This document shows positions 51,407-60,415 of a DNA stretch of 61,568 nt, one piece after another (position 1 is the first letter of the stretch; every line of letters starts with the position of its first letter). Source of the DNA: a virus; IMG/VR virus record IMGVR_UViG_3300030107_002736, positions 1 through 61,568 of that record; one strand, given 5' to 3'. The notes under the pieces were generated by a model, which worked only from the letters and a program-made list of their open reading frames with translations, was not told the origin of the DNA and did no database searches. A program made the position numbers and the translations under genes.

Positions 51407-53878
51407 GTGGCAATAGACAAGTCTATCGAACCTCTTTTCAACCAAGATGATTTTGAGATGGGTCCCGAGGGGCTCACTGTGGTTGAAGAAATGGGTGCAC
51501 CCGACGACTCACTCGTTACCGAAATGGATGACGGTAGCGTTGTAGTTGACTTTGACCCTCTGGCAGATTTGCTGGAAAACCAGGACGAGTTTTCGTCAAA
51601 CCTTGCTGAATTTGTTGAGGAGGGTGAACTCAACACATTGGCGTCTGATCTTGTTTCAAAGTTTGAATCTGACAAGAGTAGCCGGGGCGACTGGGAAGAC
51701 ACATACGAGCAAGGCTTAGACCAATTAGGTCTTGAAATTGAAGAGCGTACACAGCCATGGGCTGGAGCCTGCGGGGTCTTTCACCCCATGCTGTCTGAAG
51801 CCGTAGTTCGATTCCAAAGTCAAACTATTCAGGAAATCATGCCTGCGCAGGGTCCCGTTAAGACTCATGTGTGGGGCAAGTTCACCCCTGAGAGACAGGC
51901 ACAGGCAAAGCGTGTTCAAGAGTACATGAACTATCAGCTTATTGAGGTTATGACTGAGTACAGGTCAGAGACCGAAAAGCTGTTGTTTAGCTTGCCGCTT
52001 GCAGGTAGCGCGTTTCGCAAGATCTACTTTGACCCATCGCTTGGCAGGCCAACGTCAATGTTTGTGCCTGCAGAAGATTTTGTAGTAGCGTACAATGAGT
52101 CGGAGCTAGAGCAGGCAGAGCGTTATACCCATGTAATGAATCGAAGCACCAACCAGATTAAGAAGTTGCAGGTTAGTGGTTTTTACAGAGATGTAGAACT
52201 CACGCCCTCCAACATCGAAGAAAACGCAATTACAGACAAACTCAATGAAATTGGAGGCGTAAGGCCGTCCTACGAGACGGATGAACGGCACCAGCTTCTT
52301 GAGATGCACGTTGATGTTGACCTGCCCGGATACGAAGATCCTGACGGCGTTGCGCTGCCCTATGTAATTACAATCGACAAGGGCAGCAACACGATTCTTT
52401 CGATCTACCGAAACTGGTCAGAGGACGATCCACACAGGATTAAAAAACAACACTTTGTCCACTACGGGTATGTTCCTGGCATTGGGTTCTACAACCTTGG
52501 CCTGATTCATATGATTGGTGGACTAGCCAAGTCCGCGACCAGCCTGCTTAGACAGCTGGTGGACGCGGGCACACTATCCAATTTGCCCGGAGGATTAAAG
52601 ACTCGTGGACTCAGAATTAAAGGTGACGACACCCCCATTATGCCAGGGGAGTTTAGGGATGTTGATGTGCCTGGCGGGGCTATTCGTGACAACATCACCT
52701 TCCTTCCTTATAAGGAACCTTCTTCGGTCCTTTACCAGTTACTGGGCAACATTGTAGAAGAAGGCCGTCGATTTGCTTCGATGGCTGACATGAAGATTGC
52801 TGACATGAATCAAGAGGCTCCGGTCGGCACAACGCTTGCGATCATGGAACGTGCCATGAAAGTGCAAAGCGCGATTCAGGCACGGATACACGCCAGCCTT
52901 AAGCAAGAGTACAAGATTCTTGCAGAAATTATTAGCGATTATACAGATCCGGCATATCCCTACGAGACCGACGAAGGTGAGGCGATTAAGGCCGAGGATT
53001 TTGATGATCGCATTGATGTGATTCCTGTGTCAGATCCAAACGCCTCCTCAATGGCGCAAAGGATTATGCAATACCAAGCAGCCCTGCAATTAGCTGCGCA
53101 GGCACCGGGCCTGTACGATATGCCATTGCTTCATAGGCAGATGATGGAGCTGATCGGTATTCCTAATGCTGACAAGGTTGTTCCAAATCAAGAGGAAGTG
53201 GAGCCGAAAGATCCGCTTACCGAAAACCAGAACATGCTTACCATGGCCCCGGTTAAAGCGTTTGAGTGGCAAGATCACGACGCGCATATGCGGGTGCACA
53301 TGGCACTTAAAAATGATCCGCAACTTGCCCAGGAAGTACAAAACAGTCCTGCGGGTGGGGGAATCAGTGGCGCACTAGATGCACACATCAGAGAACACTT
53401 AGCGTTTATTTTCCGCAAGCAAATAGAGGAAGAGCTTGGTATTCAGTTGCCGCCTGCAAGCGAAAGACTTCCAGAAAGACTAGAGGCAAAACTCAGCAGA
53501 CTTGTTGCGGATGCCTCAGACCAAATGATGGGCAAGAAGCAAGCCCAGCAGCAGGCAGAAATAAACGCACAACAGCAACAAGATCCAATTATACAAATGC
53601 GCGAACGCGAAGTTGCGACCCGCGAACAGGAAGTTCAGCGCAAGCAGGCCGCAGATATGGCCAAGCAGCAGCTTGATCAGCAGAAATTGCAGCTTGAACG
53701 TGAGAAAATTGCCAGCAAGGAGCGGATTGACATGGCAGAACTGACCTTAGAGGAGCAAGCACTGATACTCAAGGCTGAAATTGAGTCCGAAAAGAACGAT
53801 GCGGACATCCAGTTAAAGGGTTTTCAGCTTGGGCAGCAGCTTGGTAAAGATATAGAGGGTGGAAACGATGGCAGATGA
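51407..53878 (+). CDS. Portal protein
   Basis: About 823 residues from GTG 51407, chosen for the RBS GAGGAA seven bases before it; an upstream TTG (51380) lacks an RBS. The central region (QPWAGACGVFHPMLSEAVVR, then FQSQTIQEIMPAQG) and the later NIVEEGRRFASMADM match the pattern of P22-type long portals. The last 130 residues are Gln-rich coiled coil, the portal barrel extension. The portal ring is the channel for DNA entry and exit. Position between terminase and scaffold genes is classical. Confidence 0.85.
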   Translation: MAIDKSIEPLFNQDDFEMGPEGLTVVEEMGAPDDSLVTEMDDGSVVVDFDPLADLLENQDEFSSNLAEFVEEGELNTLASDLVSKFESDKSSRGDWEDTYEQGLDQLGLEIEERTQPWAGACGVFHPMLSEAVVRFQSQTIQEIMPAQGPVKTHVWGKFTPERQAQAKRVQEYMNYQLIEVMTEYRSETEKLLFSLPLAGSAFRKIYFDPSLGRPTSMFVPAEDFVVAYNESELEQAERYTHVMNRSTNQIKKLQVSGFYRDVELTPSNIEENAITDKLNEIGGVRPSYETDERHQLLEMHVDVDLPGYEDPDGVALPYVITIDKGSNTILSIYRNWSEDDPHRIKKQHFVHYGYVPGIGFYNLGLIHMIGGLAKSATSLLRQLVDAGTLSNLPGGLKTRGLRIKGDDTPIMPGEFRDVDVPGGAIRDNITFLPYKEPSSVLYQLLGNIVEEGRRFASMADMKIADMNQEAPVGTTLAIMERAMKVQSAIQARIHASLKQEYKILAEIISDYTDPAYPYETDEGEAIKAEDFDDRIDVIPVSDPNASSMAQRIMQYQAALQLAAQAPGLYDMPLLHRQMMELIGIPNADKVVPNQEEVEPKDPLTENQNMLTMAPVKAFEWQDHDAHMRVHMALKNDPQLAQEVQNSPAGGGISGALDAHIREHLAFIFRKQIEEELGIQLPPASERLPERLEAKLSRLVADASDQMMGKKQAQQQAEINAQQQQDPIIQMREREVATREQEVQRKQAADMAKQQLDQQKLQLEREKIASKERIDMAELTLEEQALILKAEIESEKNDADIQLKGFQLGQQLGKDIEGGNDGR

Positions 53879-54056
53879 CGTATTGTCGCTGCTCAGAAAG
53901 AAAATTCGTGAACAAATGAATGAAATTGCCGACCAATTAGCCGTAGGAACGGCCTCAACCATGGAAGAATACCGCAAAATGTGCGGAATGATTGAGGGGT
54001 TGGCGTGGACAGAGCGCGAAATCCTTGATTTAGAGCAAAGATTAAGGGAAATGTAG
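53868..54056 (+). CDS. Small helical protein after the portal
   Basis: A 62-residue protein from ATG 53868, overlapping the portal end by 11 bases. Entirely helical (RKKIREQMNEIADQLAVG, later TEREILDLEQRL). Probably a head-assembly accessory. Function unknown. Confidence 0.6.
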   Translation: MADDVLSLLRKKIREQMNEIADQLAVGTASTMEEYRKMCGMIEGLAWTEREILDLEQRLREM

Positions 54057-54057
54057 C

Positions 54058-54237
54058 GTGAAATGGCAATCTTTGGTCCAATTGGGCAAGTATTTTGGGG
54101 TTATCAAGCCAAAAGACGCTGATTCTTGGGTTGAAGACGAAAATCACGAAGATGAACTGCGGTTTCACTTTGAAATAGACGAAAACGGGGCCCTTTGGGC
54201 TGTTCCCGAGAACGAAAAAGAAGAACCTTCTAATTAG
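54058..54237 (+). CDS. Small acidic protein, 59 aa
   Basis: GTG 54058 starts one base after the preceding stop, with AAGGGA upstream, and the frame ends at TAG 54235-54237. The product is acidic and Trp-containing (DADSWVEDENHEDELRF). Tight spacing supports a real gene in the head operon. Function unknown. Confidence 0.5.
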   Translation: MKWQSLVQLGKYFGVIKPKDADSWVEDENHEDELRFHFEIDENGALWAVPENEKEEPSN

Positions 54238-54281
54238 AAGCGCAACGTCCGAAAGGATGCCACAATTCAACGAGAGGTCTA

Positions 54282-54680
54282 ATGACTACACTCGCGCAGG
54301 AAGTACAAGAGGACACTGTTGTCCCAAATGAAGAGCTTGGTCGCACAGCTTCACAGCTTCCCGAGCCTAAGGGGTACAAACTACTGATCGCCCTTCCCGA
54401 AATCGAAGAGATAACGGATGGCGGCATCATTAAGTCCCATCAGTCACAGCAAAACGAAGCAATTTCTACTGTTGTGGGATTTGTTCTTAAGTCAGGGCCC
54501 GATGCCTACTCAAGTTTTACCAGGTTTCCTAGTGGCCCTTACTGTAAAGAGGGAGACTGGGTTGTTTTCCGTGCGTTTAGCGGTACAAGAATCAAGATTC
54601 ACGGAAAAGAGTTTCGTTTAATCAATGATGACACTGTAGAGGCGGTCGTAGAAGACCCCAGAGGCGTGGAAAGGGCCTAA
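54282..54680 (+). CDS. GroES-like co-chaperonin
   Basis: A 132-residue protein. After a 25-residue N-terminal extension, the segment PKGYKLLIALPEIEEITDGG, then a loop, VVGFVLKSGPDAYSSF, CKEGDWVVFRAFSG and FRLINDDTVEAVV follow the order of a Cpn10 beta-barrel. Like phage co-chaperonins such as T4 Gp31, it may cap the host GroEL to help fold the major capsid protein. It lies just upstream of scaffold and capsid genes. Confidence 0.8.
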   Translation: MTTLAQEVQEDTVVPNEELGRTASQLPEPKGYKLLIALPEIEEITDGGIIKSHQSQQNEAISTVVGFVLKSGPDAYSSFTRFPSGPYCKEGDWVVFRAFSGTRIKIHGKEFRLINDDTVEAVVEDPRGVERA

Positions 54681-54681
54681 A

Positions 54682-55710
54682 ATGAGCGAAGAAACCGGAA
54701 GGACCCCAGACGAAGAAAGGTTTTTGGGGGTAAGGACGACTATTGAGCCACCCGAGCCTGAGCAAAAACAGGCGGAGGAGGTTTGGGATGTTGAGGTCGT
54801 TGACGACCGCCCGGAAGTCGACAGAAGGTTTCCTGACCCGCTGAATGACAAAACAAAAGAGGCCATGGCGAAGGCCGCGCAGGAAGAAGACGAAGACGAA
54901 CTTGAAAGTTACGGCAACAAGGTTCAAAAAAGAATTAACAAGCTGAAACGTCAGCGACATGATGAGCGCAGGGCCAAAGAGGCTCTGGAGCGCATGAATA
55001 CAGAGGCAATTGGGTACAGCCAGGCGTTACAGACAGAAAACCAAAGACTGCTAAGACTTGTTCAGGATTCACAGTCTGCACTTACGCAACAGGCGCAGAG
55101 CAGGGCCCAAATAGCCCTAGCAAAAGCGGAAGAAAACTTTAAAAGGGCACATGAGGTCGGTGAAGCGGAGCTGATTGCAGAAGCGCAAAAGGATCTTACA
55201 CAAGCACAGCTTGCTCAAAACTGGGCCCCTCGTATCTCACAGGACATTGTAGAAAACTGGAAGAGACAGGTTCAGGCCGAAGAAAGGCAAATGGCCCAGG
55301 CTCAACCACAGCAACAGTATGCCCAAGAAGAGTATCAGCCTGACGAAAAAGCGGTTGCGTGGCAGCAAGAGAACGAATGGTTTGGTCAAGACGCCGAACT
55401 AACAAGCTTTGCATACGGAGTGCATAACAGACTTGTTAATGACGAAGGTGTTGACCCCGCGTCAGATGAATACTATCAATTAATAGATCAACGCATGAAA
55501 GAAGTCTTTCCTGCGCAATTCGGTGGAGGCAATACTGTTGCCGAAACTGCACCACGTCGCAAAGCAACACCCGTGGTAGCGCCCGCTTCACGAAACAGCG
55601 GTGCAACACCACGCAAGGTCACATTGACCGCAACACAAGTAAAACTCGCGGAACGCTTAGGCCTGACTGCGCAGCAATATGCTGCACAAGTCATGAAAGA
55701 GAGAAATTAA
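54682..55710 (+). CDS. Scaffolding protein
   Basis: A 342-residue protein with an acidic Pro-rich N-terminus, a long charged coiled coil (about residues 70-220), Gln/Ala-rich segments and a C-terminal helical tail with basic residues. The composition and location between portal and capsid genes are typical of head scaffolds, which organise the shell and then leave. Confidence 0.75.
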   Translation: MSEETGRTPDEERFLGVRTTIEPPEPEQKQAEEVWDVEVVDDRPEVDRRFPDPLNDKTKEAMAKAAQEEDEDELESYGNKVQKRINKLKRQRHDERRAKEALERMNTEAIGYSQALQTENQRLLRLVQDSQSALTQQAQSRAQIALAKAEENFKRAHEVGEAELIAEAQKDLTQAQLAQNWAPRISQDIVENWKRQVQAEERQMAQAQPQQQYAQEEYQPDEKAVAWQQENEWFGQDAELTSFAYGVHNRLVNDEGVDPASDEYYQLIDQRMKEVFPAQFGGGNTVAETAPRRKATPVVAPASRNSGATPRKVTLTATQVKLAERLGLTAQQYAAQVMKERN

Positions 55711-55711
55711 A

Positions 55712-56176
55712 ATGGCTGAAGAACGCGCATCACGGGAACCAAGATCACTGGACAGTCGTGAAAACGAAGCCCGTCCAATGATGTGGGAGCCTGCCTCAAT
55801 TCTGCCCGACCCTGATCCCCAGGACGGGTGGGTCTTTAGATGGATTAGAACATCCATGGTTGGATCTTCTGACAATACCAATGTTTCCAAAAGATTTAGG
55901 GAAGGTTGGGATCCTGTCAAAGCCGAAGACCATCCAGAGCTTCAAATCCAAAGTGACCACAAGTCCGAATGGGGAAGCAAAGGGCACATTGAAGTCGGCG
56001 GACTATTGCTCTGCAAGGCTCCACAAGAAATTGTGGAACAAAGGCGTGATTATTACCAGCGACATGCTGACGCTCAGATGCAAGCTGTTGACAACAATTA
56101 TATGCGGGAGAACGATCCAAGGATGCCTGTTCTCGCGCCTGACAGAAAAACTCGTGTAGCGTTTGGCAAAAGCTAA
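55712..56176 (+). CDS. Hypothetical head protein before the capsid genes
   Basis: A 154-residue hydrophilic protein that starts one base after the scaffold stop. It contains MWEPASILPDPDPQDGWVFR and many acidic and aromatic residues. Similar genes occur between scaffold and capsid genes of marine phages as far as I recall; their function is not known. Probably a minor head or assembly protein. Confidence 0.6.
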   Translation: MAEERASREPRSLDSRENEARPMMWEPASILPDPDPQDGWVFRWIRTSMVGSSDNTNVSKRFREGWDPVKAEDHPELQIQSDHKSEWGSKGHIEVGGLLLCKAPQEIVEQRRDYYQRHADAQMQAVDNNYMRENDPRMPVLAPDRKTRVAFGKS

Positions 56177-56214
56177 AGCTGCAGTACAATTAATTTCTAA
56201 TTTAGGAACACGAA

Positions 56215-56832
56215 ATGGCTACATCAGCTTCACCATATGGTGCGCGGCCAATCGGTACCCTAAGCGCCTCTGGCTCATGGACAGCCAAGGTTCGGCAACT
56301 GCCGATTGCTAGTGGGTATGGAACCGCCATCTTTAATGGCGATTTCGTAAAGTGTGTTGCGGACGGTGACATTGAGAAGGATACTGGCACCACCGCACTA
56401 ACGACTTGCGGAATCTTTGTGGGTTGTTCCTATACGCCAAGCACAACGAATCAGAAGACCTTTAATACGCAGTGGCCTGCGTCTACGGTTGCTTCTGATG
56501 CGATGGCTTACGTTATCGACGACCCTTTTGTTGTATTTCAAATGCAGGGCGACGAAGCACTGAACACCACAGATCGCGGACTTAACGCGGCTGTTGTTCA
56601 GACTGCTGGTAGCACTTCGATTGGAAAGTCCAAGAATGCTTTGGATGCTTCAACACCAGCTACCACGAATACGCTTCCGCTCCGTATTCTTGATTTTGTT
56701 GACGGACCAATGAGCCTAGCTCCGGTCGGTACAACTGCAAGTGACGCCTACCCCGACGTAATTGTGAAGTTTAACGCAGCGTCGAGTGGGTCAGCCTCCA
56801 ATCACCAGTATCTTAACGCCACTGGCTTGTAA
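56215..56832 (+). CDS. Probable capsid decoration or minor head protein
   Basis: A 205-residue beta-rich protein that begins SASPYGARPIGTLSASG and has VYxPSTTNQK-like loops. Proteins with a PYGxRPIG start lie directly before major capsid genes in many phages and are regarded as head decoration proteins. It precedes the major capsid gene by 12 bases with AGGAG between them. Confidence 0.65.
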   Translation: MATSASPYGARPIGTLSASGSWTAKVRQLPIASGYGTAIFNGDFVKCVADGDIEKDTGTTALTTCGIFVGCSYTPSTTNQKTFNTQWPASTVASDAMAYVIDDPFVVFQMQGDEALNTTDRGLNAAVVQTAGSTSIGKSKNALDASTPATTNTLPLRILDFVDGPMSLAPVGTTASDAYPDVIVKFNAASSGSASNHQYLNATGL

Positions 56833-56844
56833 GGAGATTGATCA

Positions 56845-57780
56845 ATGGCTATTTCACGCGCACAACTTCTAAAGGAACTCCTCCCTGGACTTAACGCTCT
56901 CTTTGGAATGGAGTATGCACGTTATGATGACGAGCACTCCGAGATATATGAGACGGAAAGCTCAGATCGTTCCTTTGAAGAAGAAGTGAAGCTTTCGGGC
57001 TTCGACGCAGCCCCCGTCAAAGACGAGGGATCTGCGATTTCCTACGATGCTGCACAGGAGAGCTTTACGGCTCGTTACAACCATGAGACTATCGCCATGG
57101 GCTTCGCCATTACGGAAGAAGCCATGGAAGACAATCTCTATGACTCCCTGTCGGCTCGTTACACTAAGGCCCTGGCTCGTGCCATGGCTCACACCAAGCA
57201 GGTCAAGGCTGTTGTTCCTCTGAACAACGGGTTTACCAACGCTTACCAGAGCGGCGATGGTGTTAACCTTTTCACAGCGTCTGGTGACGGTGTAACTGGT
57301 GGTGACGGTCACCCACTCGTTTCGGGTGGTAAGAACTCAAACCGTCCAGCTACAGCTGTTGACCTCAACGAGACCTCTCTTGAGGCTGCTGTGATTCAGA
57401 TTGGCAAGTGGACGGACGAGCGTGGTCTAATGATCGCTGCACGGCCCCAGACGCTTGTGATCCCGCCCGACTTGCAGTTTGTCGCGGCACGGGTAATGCA
57501 GTCTGAGCTTCGCCCCGGAACTGCCGACAACGACATCAACGCTGTGCGTTCGATGGGTGTTGTTCCTGGCGGAACTGTTGTGAACCACTATCTCACAGAT
57601 ACGGACGCATGGTTCCTGCTGACGGATGTTCCGAACGGCATGAAGCACTTCAATCGTGTTGCACTTGAGACGAGCATGGACGGTGACTTTGACACCGGAA
57701 ACGTTCGCTACAAGGCTCGCGAGCGGTACAGCTTTGGAGTTTCCGATCCCCTAGGGATCTGGGGATCACCCGGAGCGTAA
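56845..57780 (+). CDS. Major capsid protein (HK97-fold type)
   Basis: A 311-residue protein with a clear RBS (AAGGAG). An N-terminal arm with helical start (RAQLLKELLPGLNALFG), then an E-loop-like strand region and ITEEAMEDNLYDSLSARYTK (spine helix), AxxQTLVIPPDLQFVAARV and RYKARERYSFGVSDPLG near the end follow the pattern of HK97-fold capsids. The end is followed by a strong terminator. Codon use is biased to frequent codons (for example many GTT, GGT, GAC), in line with very high expression. Confidence 0.8.
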   Translation: MAISRAQLLKELLPGLNALFGMEYARYDDEHSEIYETESSDRSFEEEVKLSGFDAAPVKDEGSAISYDAAQESFTARYNHETIAMGFAITEEAMEDNLYDSLSARYTKALARAMAHTKQVKAVVPLNNGFTNAYQSGDGVNLFTASGDGVTGGDGHPLVSGGKNSNRPATAVDLNETSLEAAVIQIGKWTDERGLMIAARPQTLVIPPDLQFVAARVMQSELRPGTADNDINAVRSMGVVPGGTVVNHYLTDTDAWFLLTDVPNGMKHFNRVALETSMDGDFDTGNVRYKARERYSFGVSDPLGIWGSPGA

Positions 57781-57787
57781 TTTGGTT

Positions 57788-57835
57788 GGGGGTGGGAGCG
57801 CAATGTCGCTTCTGCCCCCTTCCTTGTTTTTTTTT
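57788..57835 (+). terminator. Strong intrinsic terminator after the major capsid gene
   Basis: Stem 57788-57800 with 57807-57819 pairs along 13 positions (G-U pairs included), loop CAATGT, then a T-rich tail with nine T (57827-57835). It probably sets the expression step between capsid and tail genes. Confidence 0.85.
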
Positions 57836-57881
57836 CCTGACTACCGAAAACGGTAGACACTAGCCAAGACAGGAGAATGTA

Positions 57882-58466
57882 ATGGCTGACACTACTTTTA
57901 GTGGTAATGTCCGGGCAGAAGGCGGCCTTGAGCAGGTAACCAAGAACGCCACAACTGGTGCATTTACCACAAACTTTGATGTAGACACTAGTGGTAACGT
58001 GTCGGGTACTGGTACGCTAAAGCTGACTGGTGCCACGAACATGGTCGCAGACTATGAGTCGATTACCACAGCAACCAAAACTCTAACAGCAGCCGATTCC
58101 GGCACTGTTTTTGGGTTCAACAAAGCAGACGGTATCGTAGTTACGCTCCCAACCCCAGCGGCTGGAATTATCTACACTTTTCTTGTAGAGACTACGTTTA
58201 CGTCAGCGGGTCAGATTAAGACCGCTACGACTGACGGCACCGATGGCTTCTTGGGAACCGCCTTCCTGTTTGACACAGGAGAGATTGGCGAAACTGACAA
58301 CTTCCACCCCACGTCATCAAACGATGTTATTGATTTGGGTGCTGTTGAGCAGGGCTGGCTTACTGGTGGTTTTATTAGGCTTACAGGCGTTAACACGACG
58401 ACTTGGTTTGTAGAAGCTTTCTTGATGGGTGACGGAACGCTAGCGACTCCGTTTACGGACAGTTAA
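57882..58466 (+). CDS. Probable capsid or tail decoration protein
   Basis: A 194-residue Thr/Gly/Ala-rich beta protein (TLTAADSGTVFGFNKADGIV, then PTPAAGIIYTFLVETTFT). An RBS (AGGAG) precedes the ATG. Beta-solenoid-like sequences of this type form decoration or fibre-base proteins. It stands between two hairpin elements and so may be translated from its own mRNA segment. Confidence 0.65.
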   Translation: MADTTFSGNVRAEGGLEQVTKNATTGAFTTNFDVDTSGNVSGTGTLKLTGATNMVADYESITTATKTLTAADSGTVFGFNKADGIVVTLPTPAAGIIYTFLVETTFTSAGQIKTATTDGTDGFLGTAFLFDTGEIGETDNFHPTSSNDVIDLGAVEQGWLTGGFIRLTGVNTTTWFVEAFLMGDGTLATPFTDS

Positions 58467-58485
58467 AATTAATTAAACAAGATAG

Positions 58486-58513
58486 GGCCACCCATCCGTT
58501 TGGGTGGGTGGCC
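58486..58513 (+). terminator. GC-rich hairpin between structural genes
   Basis: GGCCACCCATCC (58486-58497) pairs with GGGTGGGTGGCC (58502-58513) with loop GTTT; one pair is G-U. No T tract follows, so it is more likely an attenuator or mRNA-stabilising hairpin than a full terminator. Confidence 0.55.
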
Positions 58514-58565
58514 AGATCTTCTGCCATGGGTAGGGTAGGACCCTTGTTCCCATAAGGAGATTTAA

Positions 58566-58964
58566 ATGGCCGACGCAGTAACTTCGCAAACTTTGCAAGA
58601 TGGCGACAAATCTGTCGTTATGAAGTTCACCAATATTTCTGATGGGTCAGGCGAGGCCGCCGTCAAGAAGGTGGACGTTTCCGCACTCCAGACCCAATCA
58701 GGCACAGGTGCCGCATGCACTGGTGTATCAATTCAACAGATTTGGTACGAATGCAATGGCATGAGCGTAGATCTTTTGTGGGATGCGTCTACAGACGTGA
58801 TTGCGTGGACCCTTAGCGGTTATGGGTTTTTTGATTTTAGATCGGCTGGACCGATTATCAACAACGCATCTAGCCCAACTGGTGACATTATGTTTACCAC
58901 CACGGGACACGCAAGCGGTGATCGTTATGCGATTATGTTGAAGATGGGCAAGAGCTACGAATAA
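58566..58964 (+). CDS. Small beta-rich structural protein
   Basis: A 132-residue protein with AAGGAGAT before its ATG. Beta-rich with GFFDFRSAGPIINNASS and a compact C-terminus. Similar small proteins lie after capsid genes in related marine phages; likely head-tail or decoration component. No enzyme motif. Confidence 0.65.
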   Translation: MADAVTSQTLQDGDKSVVMKFTNISDGSGEAAVKKVDVSALQTQSGTGAACTGVSIQQIWYECNGMSVDLLWDASTDVIAWTLSGYGFFDFRSAGPIINNASSPTGDIMFTTTGHASGDRYAIMLKMGKSYE

Positions 58965-59224
58965 TGCCTTTTAAGAGCGATAAGCAACGAGGATGGATGT
59001 TTGCCAACAAGCCCTCAATGGCCTCTAGGTGGGTTTCTGAAAAGGCTGACGGAGGAGAGGTTCTGACTCCGGGCATAATAAAAGCATCTATTAAAAACTC
59101 CATGAAAGACATGAGGCAGTTTTCAGCCAACAGGGCAAAAGGCCGTATAGGTAATGGCTCTAAAATGCCCTCTAAGTGTGTAAGCAATCAGCAACTTGCT
59201 ATGAAGAAGTTTAAGGAGAACTGA
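58964..59224 (+). CDS. Small basic protein with MPFKSDKQRGWMFAN start
   Basis: An 86-residue basic protein coupled to the previous gene (TAATG). The N-terminal pattern FKSDKQRGWMFANKP is one I recall from many small proteins of phages in the marine environment. Function unknown; DNA-binding or head-associated. Confidence 0.6.
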   Translation: MPFKSDKQRGWMFANKPSMASRWVSEKADGGEVLTPGIIKASIKNSMKDMRQFSANRAKGRIGNGSKMPSKCVSNQQLAMKKFKEN

Positions 59225-59406
59225 TGCCTGCTAAAAAAAAGAAAAAAGCTGTTACTAAAAAGCTGACAAAAAGACAGACAGATGCTCTTGCAAAACACAA
59301 AAAGCATCATACTCCAAAACACATGGCGTTTATGCGTAAGAGCATGAGGGCTGGTGCTAGTTTTACAAAAGCCCATAAAGATGCTATGAAGAAGGTAGGC
59401 AAATAA
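59224..59406 (+). CDS. Lys/His-rich small protein, 60 aa
   Basis: Almost half of the 60 residues are Lys or His (PAKKKKKAVTKKLTKRQTD; HKKHHTPKH). It is coupled to both neighbours by TGATG and TAATG. It could neutralise DNA inside the head or be co-ejected with it. The late position supports a virion or packaging role, but no evidence beyond composition. Confidence 0.6.
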   Translation: MPAKKKKKAVTKKLTKRQTDALAKHKKHHTPKHMAFMRKSMRAGASFTKAHKDAMKKVGK

Positions 59407-60080
59407 TGGCTACCTCTGGAACAGCAACCTTTAACCTAGAAATAGCAGAGGTTATAGAAGAAGCCTTTGAGCGGTGTGGAATGCAATCAAGGACAGGTTA
59501 CGATATTGAAACCGCAAGGCGGTCGCTAAACCTATTAAGTCTTGAGTGGGCAAACCGTGGGCTAAATTTTTGGTGCGTTGAAGAAGGTACCGCAAGCACA
59601 GTTGCAAGCACCTCAACGGTTACGTTGCCAGCAGATACAGTGGATTTGATTGAGTATTTTATCCGCGACGGGACAGGCACAAGCCAAAACGACTTACCAC
59701 TTTCTCGTTTTAGTGTCTCCCAGTACGCAACAATACCCAACAAAAAAACAGAAGGCCGTCCAGTCAACATCTACATTGACAAACAAAGAGCGGCCCCGGT
59801 AGCCTACCTGTGGCCCACACCCGACAAGGTGTACACGTTTGGCTACCAAAGAATTAGGCGTATTGAGGACACGGGGTCAGTAGGGTCTACAAACCCCGAT
59901 GTACCTGCACGTTTTCTTCCAGCCTTGGTTTCAGGCTTAGCGTTTCGTATTTCGCAAAAATACCCTGAAGCATTTCCTCGCTCTATGGAATTAAAACAGG
60001 AATACGAATTTCAGTGGGATCTTGCACAACAGGAAGACCGCGACCGCGCTTCGGTGCACTTTGTGCCAGGTGGTTATTAA
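59406..60080 (+). CDS. Head-tail connector / tail adaptor protein
   Basis: A 224-residue protein with an N-terminal helical region (VIEEAFERCGMQSRTGYDIE, then TARRSLNLLSLEWANRGLNF) and a C-terminal helix (ELKQEYEFQWDLAQQEDRDR) around a beta-domain with FGYQRIRR. This layout is that of adaptor proteins such as P22 gp4 or T7 gp11 that sit below the portal. Next to tail genes. Confidence 0.7.
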   Translation: MATSGTATFNLEIAEVIEEAFERCGMQSRTGYDIETARRSLNLLSLEWANRGLNFWCVEEGTASTVASTSTVTLPADTVDLIEYFIRDGTGTSQNDLPLSRFSVSQYATIPNKKTEGRPVNIYIDKQRAAPVAYLWPTPDKVYTFGYQRIRRIEDTGSVGSTNPDVPARFLPALVSGLAFRISQKYPEAFPRSMELKQEYEFQWDLAQQEDRDRASVHFVPGGY

Positions 60081-60415
60081 TGGCTCGGTTTGCTAACGGT
60101 AAATACGCTTTCGGTTTCTGTGATCGCACCGGCTTTAGATACAAACTGAAGGACTTGGTACCTCAAGTGAAAGCGGGTCGAATGACTGGCCTTATGGTTG
60201 GTCGCGACATGCTTGACGAGGACCAGCCTCAAAATTTCTTAGGTAGACTTGGCGATTACACTGACCCGGAAGCGATTCGTGACCCTAGGCCAGACATTGC
60301 GGAAGACACAAGCAGAAGACTGTTTGCTTTTGATCCGGTTGGAAACGGCGGAGCAGATGGCTCTGGAAATATTGTTGCACATGCAAGAGTTGGAACAGTA
60401 ACGGTGACGACATGA
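60080..60415 (+). CDS. Small hypothetical tail-region protein
   Basis: A 111-residue protein from ATG 60080, sharing a base with the preceding TAA. It contains FGFCDRTGFRYKLKDLVPQV, in which a Cys, aromatic and basic residues recur, then an acidic region. Similar short proteins with this start occur in tail clusters of marine phages; role unknown. Confidence 0.6.
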   Translation: MARFANGKYAFGFCDRTGFRYKLKDLVPQVKAGRMTGLMVGRDMLDEDQPQNFLGRLGDYTDPEAIRDPRPDIAEDTSRRLFAFDPVGNGGADGSGNIVAHARVGTVTVTT

